Shown: in pieces, positions 1 to 12,639 of the stretch | Numbering within the stretch: the stretch's first letter is position 1 | Layout: each line of letters starts with the position of its first letter | DNA from: Warburgia ugandensis | Taxonomy: Eukaryota; Streptophyta; Magnoliopsida; Canellales; Canellaceae | Direction: 5' to 3' | NCBI GenBank assembly: GCA_035236585.1 | Contig: CP141126.1 | Location: forward strand, 66,751,414-66,815,413 | Length of the DNA: 64,000 bases | Position numbers and translations under genes: made by a program | The notes under the pieces: model-generated | What the model was told of the DNA's origin: nothing | The model's database searches: none | What the model saw: only the letters and a program-made list of their open reading frames with translations

Positions 1-819
1 TACCAGATCATCATGATTCCTTAGGGATTTTGTAGATAATTTGATCCCAAATCAATCCAACATTGGAGGTGGTGATTCATTCTCTGGAATTTCATGGCTA
101 ATTGAATTAGTGATTTTTGGATGAAACCGAGGTTCCAATGGGGACAACACTTCATGGGAAGTGCATGATGATTCCAATTAACTTGGATCGTTTGATGCTT
201 CTGAGGAAGCGCCTAAGGCAAAATGAATAAAGGAGGGAAAGAGAGAGATTGGGGGAGATAGAGGGGGATTTTTCATCTATGATTTTAGGGAATTGTAGGG
301 GACCTCGTGAAGAACGTTAGAAAAATTTGTGGGAATTTTTATAGGGTATTTATAGGTGTTTTTGAATTTTTTATGATTACATGTAATTATCATGTTTCAA
401 TTTTTTTTAATTATTAAATTGGCATTGGATTCTCCACTACTAGCTGGTAGTGGTTGGACTCATGATGGTAGTTTTCCAGACTGTAGGCCACCTTGTGGGC
501 CTCACATAGTTGTGAAAAGACCATTTTACACTTTTTAATTCCAAAAATGGAGAAAAATAGGGTTTATTCCTATGAACTCGGAATTGAGTGTACTTAGTGT
601 TATTTAGATCAATTTTCTGAGTACATTCCAAATTTTGATGTACTTATAGTCATTTCGATCAATTTTTTGAGTACATTATAAATATCCAAGTTTTAAGACT
701 TGATTTTGTTTTTATAAAAATGAATTCTCCTAGAACTCAAAGTTCTAGTTCCACTTTTAGAATTTCCATTTTTAATTTTTAATAATTCAAATATATTCAT
801 ACAATTTGGGGTTATTACA
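1..819 (-). repeat. Inverted fragment of a long LTR (same family as 5128-9980)
   Basis: Read on the - strand the segment begins at 819 with TGTAATAACCCC and matches the start of the LTR at 5128. Shared landmarks are 'cactaagta(c/g)(a/g)ctcaat' (complement near 585-600, versus about 5443) and 'agaatccaatgc' (complement near 421-432, versus about 5629). The left side runs off the window. No coding sequence is visible. It could belong to a solo LTR or to a complete element lying to the left. Confidence 0.75.
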
Positions 820-1428
820 AAGGAAATGGAAAAACATTAACTAAATAGTAATGGAAGTTAAAAAAAAGCAAGGAAAGAAGGAGATCAAAAGGAACCAACT
901 AATCGTTGAAGGAAGACATAAAGGACAAGGCTTGTGCATGGAACACACTTGGGAAGGAGCAGCCCACCTTGTAGAATATAGCAGCCACCTAAAGGAGAAA
1001 ACCTTCAAGGAAAAATGGTAATGGAAGAGGTGGACGAAGAGGACAACTCCTCACTTTGGAAGAAGCATTTTATTTCTTCCTTCCAAGGTGTTCCATGTTT
1101 GAATTCTTTTTAGGCCTTTTATATTTTGTTTCCTAAGTGTTGTAGGGTGTCCTAAGGTTAAGGTAGCGTGGGGATGAAATATGAATAGGATTAGATATAG
1201 AGGGTTGCCAATGGTTTTTAGCAAAGAGGAAACAAGGGCTCAATTTTTGGAGAAAAGTGATTGACTAGATGGTTTCCTAGGATGTGAGGATTAGTTGGAT
1301 GGCTTGGATGAGAGTTTAAGAAGGGGAGAGAGTCTTAGAAGGGTAGAACTCTTGAATGGAAAGTGAAATTTGTGGTACATCTTAGTGGTGTGTTGGAAAG
1401 TGAGGAGAAGTGAGAAACCATGAAAATA
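820..1428. other. Unassigned AT-rich sequence
   Basis: About 600 bp between the inverted LTR fragment and the first Athila-like LTR. No long reading frame, no clear repeat and no match to other parts of the window was seen. It may be the older target DNA or the 3' remnant of another element. Confidence 0.4.
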
Positions 1429-4198
1429 CGATAAGTGTTTAATTTTGCATAGAAATGGCCTAATCAGTTACCCATGTGTTAAAACTTATAGGGATATAGG
1501 ATTTTGAGACCAAAATTTGTAACACATGCTTGTTTTACCTAATGAAGAAAATTTTGATATTTTGTAGGTCCAAAACCTATTCCAAGGAAAGTATGTGATT
1601 AAACATATTTTTCTTGGAATTAATTAGTGTTTTTCACTTTTTGTGGGAAGTAAGATGGTTATTCGAAAGTCGAGATCGATCGAGATGAAATTAAAGATCA
1701 AGATATAAATATTGAGTCAAAGCCTTAAAATCATCACTTCAACATTAAACCAAAGGCCAAGACCATCTTGTGGACTAGTAATGGATGTGATTAAAGGAGT
1801 TAAAGATGGCCAAAGTGGGCCCATGAAGTAAGCCATGCATTCTTAGCACCATTGCATGGAAGCCACTTAAGCCACCTTATCCATATAAGCCATGAGAAGG
1901 TGGTGAGCTATGGAATTCAAGCCAAACCATACAATCCACTCAAGCTAAGGGATGGAGGCAATAAGCCAAGCTAAGAAAGTTTCCAAAGCCATCCATGAAG
2001 CCTAGCCAATGGAGCCTTCAAAGTTAGCCATTAAGCTAAGCTAAATGGAAGGCTAGGATTGGATGAAATTCAAGAGGATTATACATTACATTTCAAGGGA
2101 TATTTTGAAGATGATTAAGGAAAATCTTATTAGGATAAGTTGGCATATGGACCAATAGGATGAGAGACTTCCAATTTTTATGTTTTTCCCACCATTTCAT
2201 CACTTTTCACCTCACCACCAAAGACCACCACGAATTTGACTTTTCATTCAAGGGTCCTACCATTTCAAACCCCTTCCAACTTCTTAAACTCGTATCTTAA
2301 CCACCCAACCAATCCGAAGGACTTAGGAAACAAATTAACCAATCAAAATTTCCATCTGACCTCTATTTCATAAGTTTTTCTAACACCTCACTTTCCTCTC
2401 ACCATCTTTCCTTACTCCTATCCCAACCAAGAACAATTCTCCACCTCATTATCTGCCTCTCTCTTATATCACCCAACCCACTTTCCAATTTTTTAAAAGC
2501 TCCAACAATTTTCGAAGGGGAAGACGACCCTTCTTAAAAACTAGCTGTCTCCCACCTAACCCAACTGCTTAAAGTAGCCACCATCTCACCCTTATTTCTT
2601 AATTGAAAACCCTAGCTTTTCCCCTATCCTAGCCATCCAAATTTAAGTATTTTCATCCCCACCTCACCTAAGCACTAGGGTACCCTAGAAAAAATGTTAG
2701 AAGAAGCACAAAAACCTAAGTTAAGGACACTTTTGCACTTAGGGAAAAAGAAGTCTCCTCCCTTGGAAGGAGACGCCCTCTTCCTAATGCCCATCTCATT
2801 CATTTTTGCTTTTATTTGTGGACACCCTGGGTGCTAATATCATCCTAAGAGTGTATGGCATCTTCAAGAAGTACTCTACACCTAGCTTTGGGAGTGTTTG
2901 ATTTAGCTTTCAAGGTTAATTTCTCTTGTTTCTTTTCTTACTTAACTTAGTTCTTTTCATGAAGTCTTGCCTCTTTCGTTGTTCCTTGCCTTTGAAACCA
3001 AGATTCAAGGCTGGTTTTCCCTTGGAGTGAAAGCATAGGCGAGTCATCTTGAATATAGTTTCCCCTCTCCTTTCATAGGATTTGAGTTATCCTTTAGATT
3101 CCATTAAATTCTAGCTTTGTTTTTCATTAGTTGCCATTGTTCTTTGCTTATATGCCACACTATTTCCATTGAATATCAAGCTTTGTCTGAGGAGGAACCA
3201 TTGTTATTCTTTATTTTTGGGCTCAAGTTAGAAGGAAAAGTGGTGTGTTTCATTCAAAAGTGGATAGTAATCTTCCATGTAATCAATTGTATGCCATAAA
3301 CTTTTGATGATTAATGGAATGCTTTTTACTTGAACATTGACCATGCTCCTTCTTAATTGTTTGCTTTATGATGATGGGAAATTAAGGAAGTGAATGTTTA
3401 ATTCAGAAATTTCCAACAATCTAATTAAAAGGTCTCTAAATCGTGCATCCAATCCAAGGATGGAACACATGAGATTGAGGGGCTTGAGGGCTGAAGTTGG
3501 AAAATCTTGTTGAATTTTTGGTTTACTTGTAGATCCATAGTTTAATATTCCAGATCAATTGATTTGTAATGCACTTATCAAAATTCTATTGGAACTATGC
3601 ATGTAAGCCATGGTTGGATTGCATAGCTTTGAGTGATTTGATAAGTGAATAGATTCTAAGTTGCGGTATTCATTCAAATTAGGAAAATGTAATCATGTTG
3701 ATCTTGTTTAGTTAGTTGTTAGTTGTTAAAGTTCTTCCTCCCAATTTCCATTTCATTCCTTAGACAATTGCATGATTAAGAAAGCATTTGTTAAACCATG
3801 TTTTCCTTAGAGTAGTTGATTAAGTCCACATTTAGGAAAGTTACTTTAAGAAAGTTGTTTAATTGCATTTATGAAGGTTTCACTTTAGGATAGTTTTGAT
3901 TGTAGGAAAATCATCAAATTAGAAGGACTTCAATTTAGGAAAGTTTAATTTTAGAAGACGCATGCTTTAAGAAAGTTTTCAATTTTAGCATGTCTCTAAA
4001 TTTTTCTTAGTTTGCAATTTCATGTGTGAATTTATAATCTTGTTTAGGTTAAAAATATCTCTTGAATCTTGGCTAGGTTAGACAGTTTAAAGTAGGGACC
4101 ACGAGCATCACATTAGTTCAACTCCTCATGGGATCGACCTCACTAGCATGCTATATTGCAAATGATTCATGTGCTTGTGAGTTTAACCAAAAATAACA
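1429..4198 (+). repeat. Athila-like LTR, copy 1
   Basis: An LTR of about 2.77 kb. It begins CGATAAGTGTTTAA, probably a decayed TGATAAGTG start, and ends in AAATAACA. It aligns collinearly with 23946-26993 plus 38342-38353; shared blocks include 'gccaatggagccttcaaag' (near 2005 and 24767) and the stretch near 4131-4180. Copy 2 carries about 0.3 kb extra around 24.1-24.4 kb. A decayed primer site follows immediately. Divergence between the two copies is clearly higher than for the other LTR pairs in the window, so this is an old element. Exact ends are inferred by comparison with the gag-only element, whose LTR begins TGTTAAGTG. Confidence 0.75.
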
Positions 4199-4205
4199 TC
4201 AAGTT

Positions 4206-4223
4206 CTAGGATTCATTATCAGG
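4206..4223 (+). other. Decayed primer-binding site, tRNA-Asp type
   Basis: Directly after the LTR end comes 'ctaggattcattatcagg'. It aligns with the Athila/Tat primer site TGGCGCCGTTGCCGGGGA at about half the positions. The second copy at 38363-38380 is better preserved, which supports the reading. The position, a few bases after the LTR, is as expected. Confidence 0.6.
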
Positions 4224-5127
4224 AGTTGCAACATTTTGTGTAGTGTTTCATACTTTAGGTTATTACCCTCTAGTTTAGGTTTTGGGTGCATTAACTTAGG
4301 GTTTTTTCTTTATTTTTGCATATATTTTCTATTTTCCCTAGATTGGCCATATTTCTTTGATTTTTTTCAGATGGAAATTGAAAAAGGAGCAGGAACAATC
4401 CTGTGGGCCATGTCGTCATCATCTTATATTGGGTTTTATTACTTTCCTAGATTAGGATTCCAACAAAACTGTAGTGAGACCCATTTGTAATTTTAATTTC
4501 TTCATTATTCAACTTTAAATGGGTTGTAATAATATAAGACAAGTATGGGGTATGGTGTCCTACACTTGATCATCATTGGACCCTTTACTGTGACCATCTC
4601 TCACTCAAATTTTAATTCTTTAGATAATTTGCATTTAGTATAATTTTGCATTTGGATGTTAATATAATTCATATAGATTAGGACCATTCATTGATAATTG
4701 TTGCATCTTTACTTAGGATTATTGCATTAGTTGTACATATATTTAAAAAAGGTTAGCTTGAGCTCGGCTATAATCAAAGCATAGGTTGCATAGTTATAGT
4801 GTTATGTTTATTAAGGTGCCTGACCCTTTGTTAAGTAGTATATAGGTAACCATTAGTTTTCTTTTGTATTGTATTGCAGTGCATATTTACAAATTTATAG
4901 TAGAATGAAGTTAATGATAGTAAGGGCCCCATAGGAAGCCTTATAAGATAAGGACTGGATTTGATCACCTGGAATCAATCAATATCTTTGTATGTCATGA
5001 TCCCAACCCTTGAAGTTAAATTTAAAATCAAGTAGAAAGAGACTTAGGGTATCAAGCACATAAGACCCTTTTAGAAGCTTGCAATCTATTATCACTCTAG
5101 TGGCTTTTGAGAATAGTGGATGTAATG
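4224..5127 (+). other. Athila-like leader, first part
   Basis: Untranslated leader between the primer site and gag. It matches 38381-39290 of the second copy, for example 'gccatta/ccattcattgataattg' and 'aaatttaaaatcaagtagaa'. Its continuation was displaced to 9986 by the solo LTR at 5128-9980. No convincing coding potential. Confidence 0.65.
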
Positions 5128-8100
5128 TGTAATAACCCCAATTTTAGTAATTGATTGAGAAAATCAATAAAGTTTGAGTTTCAGAAATTTTGGGCTGAAA
5201 TATTTGGGTTATTTAGAATATACTTCTTATAAAAGTAAAATCAAGGAATAATACATGTACAATTAAAATTAAACTTAGCAAACCCTTCAGAATGACTGTA
5301 AGCAAGACAAATTCTGAATTCGGATGAAAAATCCTTAATTTTCTTCATTTTTTGGATAAAAGGGTAAAATAGTAATTTTTTCCAAAAATCAAAATATGAG
5401 ACATCAAAATTTAGAATGTGCTAAGAAATATGAATCCAACGCCACTAAGTACGCTCAATTTCGAGATTATTAAAATAAATCATAATTTTTTATACATAAA
5501 GGGCAAAATGGTCTTTTTACACCATGTAGGGCCCACAAGGGACCCAAAAATGAATCCTATAGCCAGACCATGTGAAATCATGGTCAAACCATACTAGATG
5601 GTCTTGGGGAAGTAAGTGGAGAATGGGAGAATCCAATGCATATTTAATAATAAAAAATTAACCATCATTAATGCATATCATCATGAAAGAAGACCAAAAT
5701 GCTTATAAATACAACCCCAAAAATCCTCCAAAAATGTTCATAAAAATCCCACGAAATTTTTTTCACTTCCCCTACAAATCTAAACCTAGATCCATCCCCA
5801 AAAACCCAAAATTATCAAGAGATCTCCCTTTTTTTATTTTCTTTTTCTCTCTAGATTGGAACAAGAGACCTAAAATCAATTAGGCACTCTGTTCCAGATC
5901 TAGTATCACAAATTCCACAGTCCAAAACTTCCCAACATACCTTATCTACAAAAAACCCAAAGAAATTTTGAGATCTAACGGTTCAAATAACGACAATCCT
6001 AAGAAGGGTGGATCTTGAGTCATATTTTCATGAAAAGGGTATTCTCTTAAATTGGACCATATAACTAATAGTTTTCTCCAATCAAGTAGGTGGAAATACT
6101 TTCTGTACATGTTTACTAGTGTTTTATGAAATTTTTATTATACTCTAATTTTATTTTGGTAATAAAATGTAAAAATAAAGTAAACAACAGAACCTTCAAT
6201 TCGGGATGATAGAGTGCTAAGATGAAAAATCTGACCTACCAATCGATCCAGAAGGGTCCAAAACCCCTAGGTTAGAATTTTCACAAAGATTTGATAAGTT
6301 TTGGTCCCTCAATTGATAGGTGATTGATTGGATGGTCCAGAATGGACTGTCCGATCTCTTGATTGAACGGGGCCCAGGACATCATGTGCAACGCAACACG
6401 AAAATGCGGCACACGGAAGCGTTCCCGCACCGCTGCTCATGCGACATCGTTCCAAGTGGAACGACCGCGCGTTGGAAACAATCCTGAGTGGACGTGCCAA
6501 GCTTGCATCTCGGTTACGAGCATGCGACAATGAGCGTTCCGCTCGTCCCACACGCGTCTATGGACTTCCCAGGTGGGAGCGTTCATAGCGTCTCCGTGAT
6601 GGACGCGCCCGACGAATCGAGCATTCCGCCCAGATCAAATCTAGGTCCTAGGAATGACTGTGAACTTCCATATCTGATTCTGGAGTCATATGAACTCCAA
6701 ATCGAGATCGGAAAGAGGCTATGAAAAGCTTACAACCTTTATTTTCTTATGAAATGATAAAATGTAGAAAATATGTAACAAAACTTTTTGTATTTAGGAA
6801 ACAAGTTTCCAATTGCCAGGATCTTTAAGATCTGAGATGATCAGATCTTGGAGATATGTTTTAATAATGATATAATATTTAAATGAAGTTATCTAAATGG
6901 TTTATTTGGACAAATCTAAGAGATATTAAGGGATCTACCCTTTATGGTAGAAAAACCCTAAAAATTGCAAAGGGACCCACTTGATCAATAAGATCAAGTG
7001 TGATCAGATCCTTGGGATGGATGGAATGTATGTTGATATGATGAAATCCAAGGAGATCATGGATGGATTATGACAAAAATGAATCAATATGATCTTTGGA
7101 CCTTAATAAAGAAAACCCCCTAAATATAACTAAAACCTTTAATTAAAAGGAAAAGATCTAAAATCTAATGGTTGGATCATAAGTTAAGGTTTCTGAACAG
7201 ATTAATGTAATTAGTTTCATTTTCTGTTAATTGATAATAGCATTTTAAATATGATTTATATTATAAAGCATGCTAGTGTAACTTTTAGACCTTAGCATGA
7301 CATGTAATTAGATTGTTATCATAGGTTGCTGGATTTAATTATCTTATGCGCATATTAGTGTGATTTTATGCAAGTGTAACTTAGGACCAAGTTAGTATGA
7401 TATCATGCCATTGTAACTTAGAATCATGCTAGTTTAAGTATAGTTTTATTCCATTAGGTTAAGTTACATTCATAAGGAGCATGTTAGTATAAAGGTTTGT
7501 TAAATATATATTGGAACTATGCTTTAAAGTTTATGATTTAATTGTTGTCAAATCTTATTATTAGATTCAAATGTTAAGTAGCTGCTGAGATATAAATGAG
7601 CATAAATCACCAAACTGTAATCTAATTGGAAATTAGAGTTTCATAAACACATAAGAGGAAGGAATGACTTTAACTTAATTAGTAAGGGCTATAGTTAGTA
7701 GGATAATACAAGGATTATCAAATACTTGGCCCAAACTAGGAGAATAATAAACCCCATGAATGACATTGTAAATATTCATGGACTTAATTAAAATCTATTA
7801 GAAAGAGTACTTACGGTCAACATGCTTATAGGAACCTTATGAAAGGTTGAGCTATGGTTACTCTAGTGAATGTTGAATATAGTGGTTAAGGGGGTTATCT
7901 AATAAAGCCTCGCTCTTCCCCTACCTTCCCTTGACATTTGTGAGGTCTAAACGCCTCCTTACATGAGGATTGAAGTAACCACTTTGTGTTCACCCATTCA
8001 GCTAGTAAGCCTTAGCCAATTGGAAATAAGTGGAGCCGTTTAGACTTAGGCTTAAATGAGTTACTTTCAACCAGCAAAACATTAACTGGTTGAATAATAA

Positions 8101-9980
8101 TAGTAAGAGCATAAAAGGTTAGTAAATTACCTACCCCTAATAAAAACTGTAAGTAAGAAAAGGATGATCAAACAAGATCCATTAGATCTTGGATGATCAA
8201 GAACAATAAGAATAAGAATATTATATTATACTTAGTATGCATGTTTATTACTATGCATGTTATAGTTCATTAGATTAGATAATCCAAACCCTTGATCAAA
8301 GATGATTCAAGAAAGGAAACTAAGATCATCCTCCGTAGGGATGATCCAATAGCTGAACTTAGATCAAAGAAGAACTAGATAATAAAAGATCTAGGACCTT
8401 GATCTTTATCAACAAGTGTAGATTGTCAATCAATGGATCTATGAAAGATCAAGATCAAGGAGATGGACACACAAAGACTCAGAGATAGAAAAATACTTAA
8501 ATATGAATGATCTAAAGATCATTCTAAATATTAGATCTAGTGATTAATAGGATTGTTCATAATCTATATATTGACAATATGTATGGATGTACAGATTACA
8601 TATATCAGTCAGGATTATGGAAGATTTGGGAAAAGAGATCACTCCTTGAAGGTAGGAGGATTTGATGAATGCATTTACATGGGATATACATGATTGAACC
8701 CATGACCTTATGTTGACAAGAGTAATGTTAATACTTGTATTACATCCCTTAGAAACCTTATGATCCAACCAAACACATATAAAATGGCTAAGGACTAGAC
8801 TATAAGTGAATAAGGAACTAGAAGATATTTCAGCCCTAAGTAAACAGATAGATGGTCTAATATGTATGAAATCTATTTTACATACAAGCTTGGAGGCTTG
8901 TGAGTTTGTTTTAATAGGCATAAGCCTAGCGGGATGCTATGCTAGAGGAGTTATAAGGGTTTGGCCACCCGCTCCTTGAAATTTGATGATTTGATGATAC
9001 CTTGCCCTATGAGAGGCTAAAAGTCAGGTGGGGCAATTATGAGAAGGCCACCACTGTGAAAGTCCTGTCCCCCCATATGGGCAGTGACATAATATTTTCC
9101 ACTATGGTATCAATGGTGAATAGGGCAGTTATCCGAGCGCGCTAGTATGGATCAGACTGCAGCATGGTAGCCCTTTTGATTATTTTGCACTATGATGCAT
9201 ATGAGAATAGACATAGTGAAATGCCTTATGTTTTAGCATAATGAAATGCTAGGTAATTTTATATTACCAATGTTTCCCAAGAAGGGAAATTCCCAATGTA
9301 AGATTAGCTAAAATACTAAATTCTCATAATAGAGAGAATTGATTAGCTTAGTTGGGAATGATATTTGATTACTTTCATAAATTTTATTGATTTACCCATG
9401 TATAGTATGTACGTATATGGATGTACATAACTTAAAAAGTAAAGAGTAGAGACATGAATATGTTTAGGGATAATGGGATTATGAAGTATTGGAATTACAT
9501 TGTCAATTATTATGCTTCTTGAATCCCCTACCAAGCATTGCTTGCTGAGATATTTAAATGTTGTAATATTTCAGATACAGGGAAGGAGAGTTAGGAGGTG
9601 AAGACGATAGAAGACTTGAAGAGAATAATCTTCGAGGTATACTCTTGAAGACATGTATTTTTCTTTGTTGAGAGTTTTATTGTATGGTGAGCTTGAGATT
9701 TGGATTATATAATTTGGACAAGTATTGTAATAGATTTGGCTATACTGTGAACCACTAGATGGATTCTGGAAATTAATGAAAGTCTATTCCTTCAATGGAA
9801 TTTTTTCTTGTACGAAAATTCTACTTATGTTATGTATGAAGTGATGACTTGGGTTTTACAAAACAAGTTCAAAAGAAAAGAATTTTCGCAGCTTTGTTTT
9901 GCGAAATTTTTTTACACTATTAAGGGCCCTGCCTTTCAAAATACATTACAAAACATGTTAGAAAAACCTAGGTCATCACA
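5128..9980 (+). mobile_element. Solo LTR, 4.85 kb, of a Ty3 chromovirus-like family
   Basis: Begins TGTAATAACCCC and ends GGTCATCACA, flanked by the direct repeat TAATG (5123-5127 and 9981-9985). That 5-bp duplication is what integration of an LTR element leaves. The ends resemble those of the chromovirus LTR at 27865-37635 read on the - strand (TGTAATGACTCC to GGTCGTCACA). The part near 8930-9790 is collinear with 44980-45640. There is no internal coding region, so this is best read as a solo LTR left by recombination between two LTRs. The length is large for a solo LTR and includes an Athila-like leader segment at about 7660-8110. Confidence 0.75.
7660..8110 (+). repeat. Athila-type leader segment inside the solo LTR
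   Basis: This stretch matches the leader of the gag-only element (complement of about 17850-18210) and the Athila-like leader at 9990-10085. Shared blocks are 'attagtaagggc', 'tctaataaagcctcgctctt' and 'aggtctaaacgcctcctta'. It has no primer site and no LTR of its own next to it. It is either a nested truncated insertion or sequence captured by the LTR family. Confidence 0.6.
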
Positions 9981-9985
9981 TAATG

Positions 9986-10390
9986 GGTGTCTTAAAATCT
10001 AATTGATTTTCCCATGCCTTTTGTTGACATTAGTTGAGGTCTAAATGCCTCCTAACATGAGGATTGTATTAACCACTTTTGAGCAAGATCTAATTGGTAA
10101 ACAGTAGTCAAATCTAGATAACAAGAGCTGTCTAGATCTAGGAAGCTGCCATATATGCACTAAGCAAAGATAATCAAGACAGTACTCAATTAGTGGATGC
10201 TAGGATTTGATTGTGTATCACGTAGTTCTAGAGTCAGTATTTAGATTACAGCATTTAGATTAGGGTAGTTAATGCAAGGGTGTCGATCTCAGAACCTTGA
10301 GTTTACACCTTTGAACCTAGAGATTCAATGCAACCTTAGACAATGGGAAAGAAACCAATTTCTTATCCCCATGGTAGAGTCACCAGTAGA
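9986..10390 (+). other. Athila-like leader, second part
   Basis: Continuation of the leader interrupted at 5127, collinear with 39291-39690. It contains the conserved block around 10035-10065 with a short hairpin (CCTC, loop CTAACAT, GAGG at 10048-10062). It leads into the gag remnant. Confidence 0.6.
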
Positions 10391-10394
10391 TGTT

Positions 10395-11950
10395 AAGTGC
10401 AAGGCCATTAGAGATTTTTAGGTGCCTCTACAACTAAACACCACATCTTGCATAGCTTTGCCTCCTAGAAATGTAGACCATTTTGAGATAAAGTCGGGGG
10501 TCATAAATTGCTCCCCACATTTTATCGTCCAGACTGAGAAGACCCCGACCTACATATCAAGGTGTTCTTAACATTTGTGCCACATTTATGTTCTCAAACT
10601 TTTTCAAATGATTTTATTAGGCTTAGGCTATTTCATTATCTTAAGGACAAAGTAAAGTCAGGGCTTAATTCCTTGGATATGGGTTCCATCAACACATGGG
10701 ACCAATTGTCCAGAAAGTTTTGAACAAGTTCTTTCTCACTTACAAAACAAATGCCCTTTGTCATGAAATTATCAATTTCTGACAAAGGATGATAAACAAT
10801 ATTATGAATGTTGGGAACAGTTGAATGAACTACTATAGAAATGCCCACATCATGGGTTCAAAAAATGGAAGTATGTTCAATACTTCTTTGAGGCATTGAT
10901 GCCTCAAAATAGCCAAATGGTAGATGCAATGAGTGGAGAGACCCTCATGTTAAAAGATGAGATTGAGGCTTGGGAGTTCTTTTAGACACTAGCAAATAAT
11001 TCTCAGTAATGGGATTATTCAAATAGAAGAGAGAGATACAACCACCCCACCAAGAGAGGGGATCTCTATGAGATAGGAGTGCATACTAATATATACCAAA
11101 AGCTCAACTCTATACTTACAAGAATGGACAAGTACGATGGTAGAGTGGACAAGCTTGAAACTATGTTTCAATCCTTTATTGATGCCACATCTCTTAAACC
11201 TCCAGAAGAGGTTTGTGCTCTCTGTTCTACCTGAGCCCACATCATCACGTCTTGTCCATCAAATGAAGTGCTGAACAATTACCTTGTTGATTAAGAGAAT
11301 GCATTGAATGCATATAGCCAACCTAGTAACAACCTATATTCTAAGGCCTACAACACTAGAAGGTCTAGCATCCCATCTTTTCCTAGTCAAAGAATAATTA
11401 CCAAGGGGGAGCATCTATGAATCCCCCTGCCCAAAAATTTCCTCCTTGAGCTATAGTTCCTCAACAGCCACCTAGCTTTCCAATAGCCTCAGCAACCAAA
11501 GAAACCATCTTTAGAGAGTAGGATTTAGTGTATGTTTGAAAAGCAAAGTGAATAAACAAAAAGGTCTTTGAACTAGTTCAGAATATCAATTCTCAAGCTA
11601 TAGCCAAGCTAGAGATTCATGTCAGCTGATTATCAATTGAACTATAGAATAAAGAAGAGGGTTAGTTCCCTAGTCAACCCATTCCAAACCCTGAGGGTCA
11701 AATTGAGATAGAGTCATGTTCTTAAAATTAGAACCCTTGTGAACATACCAACTCTATAACCACCCTTAGGATTAGTTGTCAAATCAATTACAAAGTTGGG
11801 TAGGCTAAGGAAAGTGTGGAGGAAAAGTAGGAAATCTAAACATAGGAGATAGAGAAAAGACAAAAACCCCTTGTCGACCCTATAGTGGAGGCACCCTATG
11901 TTCATAAAGCTCCATTTCCCCAACTACTAAACAAAGCTAGGAAGAGAACA
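10395..11950 (+). pseudogene. gag: Athila-like gag remnant
   Basis: Conceptual translation, with many stops and frame changes, still follows the Athila/Tat capsid protein. Near 10397 'AIRDF-VPLQ' matches the N-terminal start of this gag type. Near 10465 comes 'DHFEIKSGVINC', near 10825 'YYECWEQLNELL-KCPHHGF', and near 10905 'MPQNSQMVDAMSGETL'. A CCHC zinc knuckle can be read at 11212-11253 as CALCSTxAHIITSC, with an in-frame stop inside it. The protein would package element RNA in virus-like particles. It is clearly non-functional. The same N-terminal part is repeated at 39690-39845. The C-terminal boundary is not defined; the downstream part is Pro/Gln rich. Confidence 0.7.
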
Positions 11951-12059
11951 AACTTCAATGAGCTTATGGATGTATTTAAACATGTCCAAATCAATATTTC
12001 ATTTTTCAATGCAATTAAAGACATGCACGCCTATACAAAATTCGTAAAAGAGCTATGAA

Positions 12060-12475
12060 CAAGACAAACAAAGATAAATGTACAAAAGAAAGCTTTCATC
12101 ACCTAGTAGGTAAGCTCTTTCATTCAACATAAGACCTCACCAAAGTTTAGAGAGCCAATGTGTCCTACCATTTCCTACGTTATTGCAGATCATGTCATAG
12201 ATAGGCCATTACTTGAAAATTGTTGCCATACTCTGTCTATGAACAACTAAGACTCAGTGAGTTAAAACCAACCACTACCATGTTGCAATTAGTAGATAGC
12301 TCTATCAAGATACCTCATGGTTTGGTTGAAGATGTATTGATATAGGTGGACCAGTTTTATTACCCAGTTGATTTCATTGTACTAAACACCTAACCTGTAT
12401 CTGATCCTAATAGTCAGATTCCGATCATCCTTAGACGTCCATTCTTGGTGATGTCCAATGCAATGTAAGACATTT
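12060..12475 (+). pseudogene. Athila-like aspartic protease remnant
   Basis: Read in frame, the segment gives 'LPYSVYEQLRLSELKP', then 'LQLVDSSIKIPHGLVEDVLI', 'VDQFYYPVDFIVLNT' and 'SQIPIILRRPFLVMSNA'. This is the retropepsin of the Athila lineage, with its expected C-terminal ILGRPFL motif (here ILRRPFL). The catalytic Asp-Ser/Thr-Gly region upstream is destroyed: it reads C-H-R-stop-A, so the Asp is His and a stop replaces Gly. The product would process Gag-Pol. A 24-bp foldback begins right at the 3' end of this segment. Confidence 0.7.
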
Positions 12476-12525
12476 AGCTAACATTCATATTGTCATTCAA
12501 TAATATGAATGTTAGCTAAATGTCT
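12468..12525. repeat. Perfect 24-bp inverted repeat (hairpin)
   Basis: Arm 1 at 12468-12491 (agacatttagctaacattca...) and arm 2 at 12502-12525 are exact reverse complements, separated by a 10-bp loop. The right arm is in the native sense: it continues the Athila reading 'NNMNVS-MSLTPINN'. The left arm is therefore an inverted duplicate replacing or inserted into the original sequence. Confidence 0.9.
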
Positions 12526-12639
12526 TTAACACCGATCAACAACATTTAGGCCTGATGATTCTTGCAATGTCAATTTGACCAAGAGTCTAATTAACTACAT
12601 TCATTCACCATCATCCATCTATGACCGATTAAAGGCTTG

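Noticed and set aside
3117-3299. A frame of 60 codons with a close copy at 25923-26105
   Set aside because: It is repeated because both lie in the Athila-like LTR pair; no start context or domain supports a gene.
6309-6724. GC-richer patch with frames on both strands
   Set aside because: It is a CG-rich part of the solo LTR; the proteins lack recognisable motifs and the frames overlap on opposite strands.
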